Assembly: GCA_021373255.1 (NCBI GenBank)
Contig: JAJFTD010000044.1
Span: 1-45,166, forward strand
Reading direction: 5' to 3'
Length of the DNA: 45,166 nucleotides
Source: a bacterium
GTDB lineage: Bacteria > Armatimonadota > UBA5829
Below are positions 34,605-42,215 of the stretch, piece after piece (the stretch's first letter is position 1; each line of letters starts with the position of its first letter). The notes under the pieces are model-generated. The model was not told the origin of the DNA. It worked only from the letters and a program-made list of their open reading frames with translations, and searched no databases. Position numbers and translations under genes: made by a program.

Positions 34605-35486
34605 GTGACCAAACGCATTCCTTTGTCAGTTGTTACCGTGCTGGCGGCAACCGTGCTTATATCCGGTGCCGTAACAGCAAGCGAGCGAACGCCCGCCGGG
34701 TCGTTTCTAAAATACCGGGCTACAACTGTAAACCAGTTGGCAAACCAGGTATCTAATGATTCATCCGTAAGGGCTATGTACGCTCGGCACTTCCAGACCA
34801 CGCAGAACGATGTATTAACTACCATTAAGGACGACCTCAAGCTCGTGACTTTAAAGAGCCCACTCAGGGTCCAAACATGGTATGTAACAAGCAGTGGCAG
34901 GATGGCAAGAAAGACCAAAGTCCTACCCAAGGGGAGCTATGTATTCGCAACCAACGACGGCACCCCATTGCTCGCGTGGTCCTGCGGCAACCCCTTGCGT
35001 GCCAGCATACCGGCTCGCATGGCGAAGAAAACAGCAGCTTTTTCAGATACAGTGGCAACGCAGCCAAAGCCAAAACCGGCTATAGCACTCAATGTGCCCC
35101 CTGAGCCGGATGTCCAGGCAATGTCAGTAGAGACAAAGGTCCTGCCTAACCCGGCTGAAACCATAGCAGCCGCGGCAGTTACCGTTCCGCCTGGCTTCGT
35201 AACAGAAGCTGTCCCGGCTATGACCGTGGCGGAGCCTGTGGCAGCCGCACCTATAGCCGCAGTGGCTGCTATCCCTGTAGCTTCAGCTATGCCGCCCATC
35301 GCAATTGGCGGAGGCAGCGGTTTGGGCTGGCTCGGTGGACTAGCCGGACTTGCCGGTGGACTTGCTATAGCAGGCGGTGGCGGAAGCAACGACCCGCTAG
35401 TTCCGGAACCCGCCAGCCTTATGGTGCTGATAAGCGGAGCCGGAGTATTGGTGGCGACGCTTAAACGGTCGCGAGCGCGCCGTTAG
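34605..35486 (+). CDS. PEP-CTERM surface protein (likely exosortase substrate)
   Basis: 293 residues. The N-terminal signal peptide (PLSVVTVLAATVLISGAVTAS) is followed by a basic, folded-looking region (30-150) with a distinctive TPLLAWSCGNPL segment. Next come an Ala/Pro/Val-rich linker (160-235), a glycine-rich stretch, and the sorting tail VPEPASLMVLISGAGVLVATLKRSRARR: V-P-E-P, one hydrophobic helix and an arginine cluster. The start is GTG with AAGGAGG eight bases upstream. Processing by the exosortase encoded at 29-31 kb is expected. The last 26 bases overlap the end of smc on the other strand. The structured leader and sigma-54-like motif upstream suggest tight regulation. Specific function unknown. 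Confidence 0.85.
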   Translation: MTKRIPLSVVTVLAATVLISGAVTASERTPAGSFLKYRATTVNQLANQVSNDSSVRAMYARHFQTTQNDVLTTIKDDLKLVTLKSPLRVQTWYVTSSGRMARKTKVLPKGSYVFATNDGTPLLAWSCGNPLRASIPARMAKKTAAFSDTVATQPKPKPAIALNVPPEPDVQAMSVETKVLPNPAETIAAAAVTVPPGFVTEAVPAMTVAEPVAAAPIAAVAAIPVASAMPPIAIGGGSGLGWLGGLAGLAGGLAIAGGGGSNDPLVPEPASLMVLISGAGVLVATLKRSRARR

Positions 35487-38400
35487 GACCTATGTTCTCA
35501 TCTTCAAGGGAGCCCTCGGCTGAAAGCCTTACTGATATCAGTTTGCTGATGCCGGGCTCCTGCATGGTGACACCGTAGAGACTATTAGCAGCTTCCATTG
35601 TGGCTCTGTTATGAGTCACAACTATAAACTGAGAATTGCTCGCAAAATCCTTCAGAACTTCGGCGAACCGCTCGACGTTACTTTCGTCGAGCGGTGCGTC
35701 TACTTCATCCATAACCACGAACGGACTCGGCCTGGACATCAGCAGCGCAAATACAAGCGCGGTTGCAGTAAGCGCCCTCTCTCCACCTGAAAGCAAAGCC
35801 ATATCCTGCAGTTTCTTCCCCGGAGGCTGAACCACTATGTCCACACCTGTATCCAACAGATTCTCCGGGTCAGTAAGCGAAAGTTTAGTAGTTCCACCAT
35901 TGAACAGGCGTCGGAATATCGCGTCGAAATTCACCGCAACACTATTGAAAGTCTCCATAAACAGCCCACGAGTGCTTGAGTCGATCTCTCTGATAGCCTC
36001 GTTGATCTGATCACGCGCGCTTTCCAGGTCGGTTCGCTGCTCTGTTAGGAAGTCCCAGCGCTCTTTGATTCGTTCGTATTCTTGAATTGCACCCGTGTTT
36101 ACGGTGCCCATATCTTTGATCTCGCGCCGCAGCCTGGCGACCTCGCTGGCTTGACCACGTTCCACTTCGATCTCATCCGGCCAGTCAATGGCTTGCTCGT
36201 AGCTGACTTCATACTCTTCCATCAGGCGCTCAGTAACTTGCTGAATCTGCACTTCCAAGCGCGCTTCTTTGATCTCGGCGTCATGTGAGTCCTGCGCGAG
36301 TTGATTGCGCTTTGAGCTAATTTCTCTAAGCTGAGAATCCACCCTTGCCGATTTCTCAAGTTCACCTGTACGCTTCGCAATTAATTCGTTCAGGCTCTTT
36401 TCGGCGGCTTCGCAAAGCTCGCGCTGAATGCCCAGCTCATTCACTGTATTTTTGTGATCCTGCTCCAGCGCGGTTACATCGACAAAAATCCCATCGATCT
36501 GCGAGCGCCGGGAGTCCAGCGAGGCAGTTGTTTCAGCCAGAGTGGCATTGGTTTCCTTGAGTGACGTCTTAAGGGCACTTGTGCGTTCAGCGGCGCTGGC
36601 AAGCTCAACATTCAGCCGCATCAGCTCTTCGCGAACACTGGCACGTTCTTTTGCAAGCTCCTCTATGTCGTGCTCGGCACCAGCAACTTTCTCGTCGAGG
36701 TCGGTGTTTTCCTGACCAGCGGTCTGAAGCTCATTTTCCAAGCGGGTGACACTGCTGCTCTCCTCGCTGCGCAGAAGCTCAGCCTCGTCTCTTTCAACGG
36801 CCACCGTATCAAGCTGCCGCGATATCCGCTCTACTTCATGTGTAGAGAAATCCACGCGCCTCTGGTGCTCCGCGAACGCGATTCTTCGATCACCCAGCGA
36901 TTTCTCCTCAGCAACGGAGTTAGCTCTCAACTCAGCCAGCGTGCTTTCGGTAGCCTGCTGCGCCTTTTGACAATCCGAATCTGCACGCTCAAGTTTTTTG
37001 ATATCATCGGTAAGGGAGTCGATCTCCTGCTTGCGTGCCAGCAGTTCAGGGCCTCTGTTCTTCTTCGCACCACCGGTAATAGCCCCGCTGGGGACTATCA
37101 GCTCACCGTCGAGGGTAACAATCTTGTTCCAACCATCGAGTTCTCTGGACAGAGCTACAGCGTTGTCGATATGGTCAACAACAACAGTCCGGCCCAACAA
37201 CGACCAGATAGCAGGATCGTATTTGTCATCGTAACCGATCAAATCGGCGGCAATCCCAAGAGCGCCGGAGCGCTGATCCATTTTGCCGCGGACTTCATGG
37301 TTGGAAGGATAAATGTTGTCCAACGGAAGGAACGTCGCTCGGCCAGCTCGATTATCCTTGAGGAACGCAATAGCCTGCTTTGCCTCGCTTACAGAATCGG
37401 TAATGATATCCTGAACATTAGCACCTAACGCTATTTCAATAGCGGTCTCGTAGCCCTTAGGAACGCTGATCACGTCGGCGACAACAGCAAACTCACCGCG
37501 CAACCTGCCTGCCTTGCTGGCAGCAGTCACACTGCGCACACCATCGAAGAACCCCTCATGCGATTCAGCCATTTCCCTGAGCGTGCTCAGACGAGAAGAT
37601 TTTGCAGCGATCTCGCGGCCGATGTCTGAGTGCTTCCTGTTGAGTTCGGACAACTGCTGCTCAGCCTTCTTACGCTCTTCGCCAAGGCGAGATATCTCCA
37701 TAGCCGACTCCTGGATCTGAGTCTTCAGAGACTCGACCTCAAGAGCAGCCTCCTCGCCAATCTTTATCGCATCCTGCTTTTGAGCCTGCAGCGCCTCAAT
37801 CTCACTGCTATACTTGCTCAACGCCGTCTCAAGCTGCGCGACCCGTTCACGCGCATTTTGGAGGGCATTGCGTTTGGCGGCGAGTTCCTTGGCGAGTTCG
37901 AGATATGTGGCTTTCTGATCGTTCACCGCACGAGAAACCGCTTCATAACGCCGATCCAACTCGGCAAGCACAGCAGACTTGGCCTGCGCAGCATCATGCG
38001 CATGCATTTCTGTTTCGCCTGAAACGCCGATCTCCATTTCCAGGCGCTCGATACGCTCGCGGGCTTCCTCGATCTTTCGCTCAAGAGTAACAATATCCTC
38101 ATCAGCCTGCTCACGAGCAGAGCCAGCGGATTTCAACCTCTCCTCTACAAGCGCAGCCTTGCTCTCCAGCCGCTGAACATTCGCGCCCAGGTTCTGCGAC
38201 ACCCGGCGTGCGCCTTCAACTTCTTCTTCAAGCTCCGTCAAGCGAGTATTCTGCTTTTCTTTCTCCCACTCAAGGTCGCCCAGTTGCTTGTCATAGGCCT
38301 CTATCTTATCTGCCGCGCCTGTCTTGGATGTGCGCACCTCATCAAGGTTTTCAGTAAACCGCCTGAGATCTCTTATCAAAAGCCCGATCTCAATCTCTCG

Positions 38401-39066
38401 CAGTCGCTCTTGATATTCGATGTATCTCTTGGCCTGTTCAGCCTGCTCGGAAAGCGGACCCAACTGGCCGCTGATCTCCGACATGATATCCCGCACGCGC
38501 TGCAGGTTGGCTTCGGTCTTTTCGAGTTTACGTGTAGCTTCCGAGCGGCGATACCTGTATTTCTTGATCCCGGCAGCTTCCTCAAGAAGCTCACGGCGAT
38601 CCTCAGCTTTCGCCGAAAGGACCGCGTCTATCTCACCCTGTGTAATAAACGAATACGCCTCACGCCCAACTCCGGTGTCGAGGAACAGCTCATAGATGTC
38701 CTTGAGTCGGCAGCGAGTCTTGTTTATGAAATACTCGGCTTCACCAGACCTGAACGCCCGCCTGGTAACAGTGACCTCGTTATAATTAATCGGAAGCGTG
38801 CCGCAGGTGTTGTCAAACGTAATCGAAACCTCGGCTAACCCAAGAGGCTTGCGCTTTTCCGTGCCATTGAATATAACATCAGTAGCACGCGTGCCCCTGA
38901 GATTGCGGACGTTAGACTCGCCCAGCACCCACTGCAGAGCATCCGCGACATTGCTCTTGCCCGACCCATTAGGGCCGACAATAGCCGTAATGCCGTGATC
39001 AAACTCCACCGAGGTTTTCTCAGCAAAAGTCTTAAAGCCAAAGAGATCGATTTTCTTTACGAACAT
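35461..39066 (-). CDS. smc: Chromosome segregation protein SMC
   Basis: 1201 residues, full SMC length. N-terminal Walker A GPNGSGKSNV (31-40) in MFVKKIDLFGFKTFAEKT, then the R-loop region and GEIDAVLSAKAEDRRELLEEAAGIKKY. There follow two long coiled coils with a hinge at about 500-680 (GYETAIEIALGANVQDIITD, GAITGGAKKNRGPELLARKQEI), then the C-terminal signature LLSGGERALTATALVFALL and Walker B PFVVMDEVDAPLD. It forms the condensin core with ScpA/ScpB. AGGA lies before the ATG. It converges on, and overlaps by 26 bases, the PEP-CTERM gene, with no terminator between them. Confidence 0.97.
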   Translation of the reverse strand: MFVKKIDLFGFKTFAEKTSVEFDHGITAIVGPNGSGKSNVADALQWVLGESNVRNLRGTRATDVIFNGTEKRKPLGLAEVSITFDNTCGTLPINYNEVTVTRRAFRSGEAEYFINKTRCRLKDIYELFLDTGVGREAYSFITQGEIDAVLSAKAEDRRELLEEAAGIKKYRYRRSEATRKLEKTEANLQRVRDIMSEISGQLGPLSEQAEQAKRYIEYQERLREIEIGLLIRDLRRFTENLDEVRTSKTGAADKIEAYDKQLGDLEWEKEKQNTRLTELEEEVEGARRVSQNLGANVQRLESKAALVEERLKSAGSAREQADEDIVTLERKIEEARERIERLEMEIGVSGETEMHAHDAAQAKSAVLAELDRRYEAVSRAVNDQKATYLELAKELAAKRNALQNARERVAQLETALSKYSSEIEALQAQKQDAIKIGEEAALEVESLKTQIQESAMEISRLGEERKKAEQQLSELNRKHSDIGREIAAKSSRLSTLREMAESHEGFFDGVRSVTAASKAGRLRGEFAVVADVISVPKGYETAIEIALGANVQDIITDSVSEAKQAIAFLKDNRAGRATFLPLDNIYPSNHEVRGKMDQRSGALGIAADLIGYDDKYDPAIWSLLGRTVVVDHIDNAVALSRELDGWNKIVTLDGELIVPSGAITGGAKKNRGPELLARKQEIDSLTDDIKKLERADSDCQKAQQATESTLAELRANSVAEEKSLGDRRIAFAEHQRRVDFSTHEVERISRQLDTVAVERDEAELLRSEESSSVTRLENELQTAGQENTDLDEKVAGAEHDIEELAKERASVREELMRLNVELASAAERTSALKTSLKETNATLAETTASLDSRRSQIDGIFVDVTALEQDHKNTVNELGIQRELCEAAEKSLNELIAKRTGELEKSARVDSQLREISSKRNQLAQDSHDAEIKEARLEVQIQQVTERLMEEYEVSYEQAIDWPDEIEVERGQASEVARLRREIKDMGTVNTGAIQEYERIKERWDFLTEQRTDLESARDQINEAIREIDSSTRGLFMETFNSVAVNFDAIFRRLFNGGTTKLSLTDPENLLDTGVDIVVQPPGKKLQDMALLSGGERALTATALVFALLMSRPSPFVVMDEVDAPLDESNVERFAEVLKDFASNSQFIVVTHNRATMEAANSLYGVTMQEPGISKLISVRLSAEGSLEDENIGPNGALATV

Positions 39067-39073
39067 AGGGTCC

Positions 39074-39160
39074 TCGCGTTGGCACGTTATGCGTTGCGCA
39101 TTTTTGCGTTATGGGTTGTGCGTTAATGCGTTGCGCGTTATTTGTTGTGTGTTGTGCGTT
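39074..39160. repeat. Heptad-type repeat array, left arm (GCGTTAT/GCGTTGC units)
   Basis: About ten imperfect units of 7-8 bases built on GCGTTRY (GCGTTGGCAC, GTTATGCGTTGCGC, TTGCGTTATGG, GTTGTGCGTTAATGCGTTGCGCGTTAT and so on, read in pieces) run from just upstream of smc to the tail of the four-helix-bundle gene. GTTATGCGTTGCGC (39086-39099) and ATGCGTTGCGCGTT (39126-39139) each have perfect inverted copies at 39591-39607. The array runs into the stop end of the gene. Confidence 0.8.
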
Positions 39161-39539
39161 CAGGTTTCTTGGTGTTGAATTCTTTTAGGTAGTTCATTAG
39201 GCTGCCAATCATTCTACTGACTTTGTCAGCAGATTCGTAGGTCGATGCGAATGTACATTTATCGATATAGCCAAGGTCAAGCGCCACGTATAGCTGTGCT
39301 TTAACCTCGGCTGCTGATCCTTTTGCGATGGCAAGAAATCGATGGAACTCAGTATTTGCCTTGCGATCGAAACCTTCAGCAATATTGGACATCACGGAAA
39401 CTACTGCCCGTCTAATCTGATCGCAAAGTCCAAAATCACGCGCCCAATCTCCCTGCGACGAAAGACCATATATGATCTTCGTCAGAGCACGCGCCTCCTG
39501 CCAAGCCTGTATATCCTCAAATCTCTCAATAGATGACAT
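39138..39539 (-). CDS. Four-helix-bundle protein (23S rRNA intervening-sequence / Avd-like family)
   Basis: 133 residues: IERFEDIQAWQEARALTKIIYGLS, FGLCDQIRRAVVSVMSNIAEGFDR, FHRFLAIAKGSAAEVKAQLYVALDLGYID and KVSRMIGSLMNYLKEF are the four amphipathic helices and S-N-I-A-E-G motif of the family named after proteins encoded in 23S rRNA intervening sequences. Related Avd proteins work with diversity-generating retroelement reverse transcriptases, but none is seen here. AGGA lies seven bases before the ATG. The gene is framed by inverted arrays of GCGTTRY heptads, separates two conserved genes, and looks lower in GC than they do, so it may be the cargo of a small mobile unit. Molecular role unknown. 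Confidence 0.88.
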   Translation of the reverse strand: MSSIERFEDIQAWQEARALTKIIYGLSSQGDWARDFGLCDQIRRAVVSVMSNIAEGFDRKANTEFHRFLAIAKGSAAEVKAQLYVALDLGYIDKCTFASTYESADKVSRMIGSLMNYLKEFNTKKPERTTHNK

Positions 39540-39574
39540 TATACCGTCCTATCCACCCACCCTCCAAGAATAAA

Positions 39575-39607
39575 CAACGCATAACGCTCCAACGCGCAAC
39601 GCATAAC
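39575..39607. repeat. Heptad-type repeat array, right arm (inverted relative to left arm)
   Basis: AACGCATAACG, CAACGCGCAACGCATAAC and neighbours are reverse complements of the left-arm units. GCGCAACGCATAAC (39594-39607) and AACGCGCAACGCAT (39591-39604) are perfect 14-base inverted matches to the left arm. It stops eight bases before the end of the AAA+ gene. Confidence 0.8.
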
Positions 39608-39614
39608 CCCTCTT

Positions 39615-41132
39615 TCACTCCGCCCCCCGGGCCCTCTTCTCGGCCCAGGCTCTCAGGTAGGCTATTTGCTCGGCCATTGTGACCGAGATGGGGATGCTGG
39701 CTTGGATTGTTGAAAGGATATCGCTAGTTTGCAGGTCTCTGTTGGCGGCAAATGCGTCGAACATGGCAGATACTACGGCCTGCTCTATCTCGGCGCCGCT
39801 GAAGCCATCGGATGCAGCGGCTAGGGCGGCAAGATCAAATGCGGACGGATCACGGTGCCGCTTGGTAATGTGTATGGCAAATATGTCTTTTCTATCGATT
39901 TCGCGCGGGAGGTCGACAAAAAATATCTCATCGAACCGTCCCTTGCGTAAAAGCTCGGGTGGAAGCTGGCTTATGTCGTTGGCGGTGGCGACAACGAATA
40001 CGGGCGCGGTCTTTTCCTGAAGCCATGTTACGAATGTGCCGAATACTCGCGACGTGGTGCCTGCGTCGGAGAGAGGTGAGCTTTGAACACCGGCAAAACC
40101 CTTTTCCATCTCGTCCATCCACAGCACCACCGGTGCGACCGATTCCGCAACTTGAATGGCGCGCCGCACGTTTTGCTCGCTGGAGCCAACTATTCCACTG
40201 AATATTTTCCCCACGTCCAACCGTAAGATGGGGAGATTCCACAGGCTGCCTACCGCCTTAGCCGACAGACTCTTGCCGCAGCCCTGCACTCCCAGGAGCA
40301 GTATCCCCCGTGGCTCCGGCAGTCCGAACTCGCGCGCACTGCGGCTGAAGGCCGTTCCACGCTTTACAAGCCAATCCTTGAGCGACACCAATCCGCCGAC
40401 GTCTGCGAGTTTCTCCTGAGCAGGATAATATTCCAACAGCCCACTCTTTCGGACGATCTGCTCTTTTTCTTTTACTATCACGCTGATATCGAACGAACGC
40501 TTTTCCACCAGGCTGCGCGCGAAGACGTTTTCAGCCTCGGAAAGAGTAAGCCCCTGCGCTGCCTTGATCACACTGTCGCGCTGGTCGGCGGTAAGATCCA
40601 CATTCACATCAGCCTTGTCGCGCTTCATCTTGTCAATGATCAGGTCTAATAACTCACCCAGCTCATCGTACGATGGCAGATTATAATCCACCACAGTGAC
40701 ATCTTTTTCCAGGTCGGCTGGCAGACGGAGTATCGGCGATAGGATCAGGAGCGTCTTGCGGCTGTTTTTGAGGCCGTTGACCAGATCACGCAGCCTGCGG
40801 ATCACAATGCTGTCTGAGAGGACCGCGTGCATGTCCTTGAAGATAAACAGCGCATCCTCATCGCACCCCTCCACAAATTCCAGCGCCGCCAGCACCGTAA
40901 GCGCCTGGCCGCCGGTTTTGGGAGTGGGTTGAATACCATGTGTGAGGCTCCACGTGTAGACTTTCTTGCCCGGGCGCGCGATCTCCCGTAAGGCATCCTC
41001 CACCCTGCGCTCCTCCCAGGAAACGACATAGATGATAGGATACCTCGCTCGGATGAGCGTGCTGATCTCATTGTCTACTCTACTCAGGGGCAAGAACAAT
41101 CGACCTCCATACAGGTTAATTGCAGTGGTCAA
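39615..41132 (-). CDS. Ycf46-type AAA+ ATPase
   Basis: 505 residues. The N-terminal half is an ATPase-like fold without a P-loop (YPIIYVVSWEERRVEDALREIA, ALFIFKDMHAVL), as in Ycf46. The C-terminal half is an active AAA+ module: Walker A GVQGCGKS (281-288), Walker B VVLWMDEMEK (D340/E341), sensor 1 VFVVATANDISQLPPELLRKGRFDEIFF with arginine finger, and a lid domain (DGFSGAEIEQAV). Ycf46 proteins occur in cyanobacteria and plastids and have been linked to regulation of CO2 use; in other bacteria their role is unclear. Start TTG at 41132 with a weak AAGG site, so less certain than the product. Confidence 0.85.
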   Translation of the reverse strand: MTTAINLYGGRLFLPLSRVDNEISTLIRARYPIIYVVSWEERRVEDALREIARPGKKVYTWSLTHGIQPTPKTGGQALTVLAALEFVEGCDEDALFIFKDMHAVLSDSIVIRRLRDLVNGLKNSRKTLLILSPILRLPADLEKDVTVVDYNLPSYDELGELLDLIIDKMKRDKADVNVDLTADQRDSVIKAAQGLTLSEAENVFARSLVEKRSFDISVIVKEKEQIVRKSGLLEYYPAQEKLADVGGLVSLKDWLVKRGTAFSRSAREFGLPEPRGILLLGVQGCGKSLSAKAVGSLWNLPILRLDVGKIFSGIVGSSEQNVRRAIQVAESVAPVVLWMDEMEKGFAGVQSSPLSDAGTTSRVFGTFVTWLQEKTAPVFVVATANDISQLPPELLRKGRFDEIFFVDLPREIDRKDIFAIHITKRHRDPSAFDLAALAAASDGFSGAEIEQAVVSAMFDAFAANRDLQTSDILSTIQASIPISVTMAEQIAYLRAWAEKRARGAE

Positions 41133-41182
41133 TCACATAATACCTTGTTCGATATATGCACAACCTACTCCCTCGCCTTAAT

Positions 41183-41240
41183 CCTCTCCTCTCAGGCGAC
41201 AGCATTTCCGAAGGAAATGCGAAAGCCCCCAGGAGAGGAG
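41183..41240. repeat. REP-like palindromic element
   Basis: Outer arms CCTCTCCT (41183-41190)/AGGAGAGG (41231-41238), middle GGC/GCC, and inner GCATTTCC (41202-41209)/GGAAATGC (41213-41220) with a GAA loop make a 58-base imperfect hairpin. Its layered build resembles dispersed REP elements; only one copy is in the window. Confidence 0.6.
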
Positions 41241-41386
41241 ATACAATGTGCAACAACCAAAGCGAGCGAGGTATGATGTGACCGACAACTACAGCTTGTC
41301 TGTGGCAACAGTAAGGTTAACATAGGAGCGGCCGACAGTCAATAGAAATAGACAGTCCGGGGGTCCGGGGGTCAAAAAGTGCGATA

Positions 41387-41421
41387 TGGCAGGTAGTAAT
41401 TATTAGCATTACCACCTGCCA
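41387..41421 (-). terminator. Intrinsic terminator after the PRC-barrel gene
   Basis: TGGCAGGT (41387-41394)/ACCTGCCA (41414-41421) plus GTAAT/ATTAC inside form a 13-pair stem with one mismatch and a 7-base loop. On the minus strand a TTTTT run follows about 8 bases later, which supports termination of the 41456-42061 gene. Confidence 0.65.
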
Positions 41422-41455
41422 CGTGATGTAATTTATACTGAACAGGTCTTATGAG

Positions 41456-42061
41456 CTACTCTTCATCTTCATCAAGCTCACGTACTTCCACTGTGCTACC
41501 TTCGTGGATTACTTCTTCGCCTGGTTCCACGCCGTGGCGGGGTTCCTGACCTCTGCGGATCACAACTACCGTTGTGTGCCCACGACCTGATGGAGCAGTG
41601 AATTCACGCTCGGCGCCTTCTTCGGCTTGGGCCTCCGGCTGCTCGGTAGTCGAAGGTTCTTCTTTTGACCAATAATCATAGTATGGCTCGTAATCTGTGG
41701 TACCGGCTTTGTATGGCGGTGCGGAATTCGCCTGCGCTGCTGTGCCATGGAATTTCACAAGTTTATACGGTGGGTCCAGGTCGACCTTATCCAGCGGGAT
41801 AAGAGTAAGTCCTCTTCCTCTGGCTTCAGCAGTCGAGGGGGCGACAGTGGCGAATATGGCCTCACTAGCATCTGTGTCTACCACTATGTCGTCAACTAAC
41901 CCAACATCGTCACCGTTGCGGTCAATCACCCGCCAACCTCTGAAGTCCGGCTGGCCCTCAGTAACATCCCATCCACGCAATTCTTTCAGCAGCCCCAGCT
42001 TGCTCGGCCTACGAGTATAAAACCCTTCATCATGGCCGGGTTCAGGTGCTCTCTGGTACAT
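41456..42061 (-). CDS. PRC-barrel domain protein
   Basis: 201 residues. Residues about 28-108 (GWDVTEGQPDFRGWRVIDRNGDDVGLVDDIVVD ... RGLTLIPLDKVDLD) form a PRC-barrel, a small beta-barrel found in RimM, photosynthetic reaction centre H subunit and many stress or envelope proteins. The remainder is acidic and low in complexity (TDYEPYYDYWSKEEPSTTEQPEAQAEEG), ending in a second short beta region and a D-E-D-E-E tail. No signal peptide. AGGAGG stands about 8 bases before the ATG. Alone in its transcription unit, with a terminator after it. Role unknown. Confidence 0.8.
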   Translation of the reverse strand: MYQRAPEPGHDEGFYTRRPSKLGLLKELRGWDVTEGQPDFRGWRVIDRNGDDVGLVDDIVVDTDASEAIFATVAPSTAEARGRGLTLIPLDKVDLDPPYKLVKFHGTAAQANSAPPYKAGTTDYEPYYDYWSKEEPSTTEQPEAQAEEGAEREFTAPSGRGHTTVVVIRRGQEPRHGVEPGEEVIHEGSTVEVRELDEDEE

Positions 42062-42215
42062 TTGTAAACCTCCTGTACGTCACCCTGCAGCATTCCATTT
42101 GACAAGGTGCGTAAATAGGGGGAATGACATCGTTTATAATGAATGCGGTGCGCATTGCCCCATATATATGTGTACCCAAGCGGCTCACACCAGACACGGG
42201 GCAGGCGAGTTCAGA

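Larger units (their letters stand above)
41133..41455. other. 323-base gap with two hairpins
   Basis: Between the PRC-barrel and AAA+ genes. It contains a REP-like palindrome (41183-41240), a tandem TCCGGGGG duplication near 41356-41372 and the hairpin at 41387-41421. No gene seen. Confidence 0.6.

Noticed and set aside
34937-35389. 150-residue minus-strand frame rich in Ala, Pro and Gly
   Set aside because: It is a mirror of the low-complexity linker of the PEP-CTERM protein; no ribosome site or family signature.
39074-39160. Heptad array as a CRISPR
   Set aside because: Units are 7-8 bases, imperfect and contiguous, with no spacers and no cas genes nearby.
39138-39539. Diversity-generating retroelement built on the Avd-like protein
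   Set aside because: No reverse transcriptase, template repeat or variable-repeat gene is seen in the window.
39138-39539. A true 23S rRNA intervening sequence
   Set aside because: Flanking genes are smc and an AAA+ ATPase; no rRNA sequence is present.
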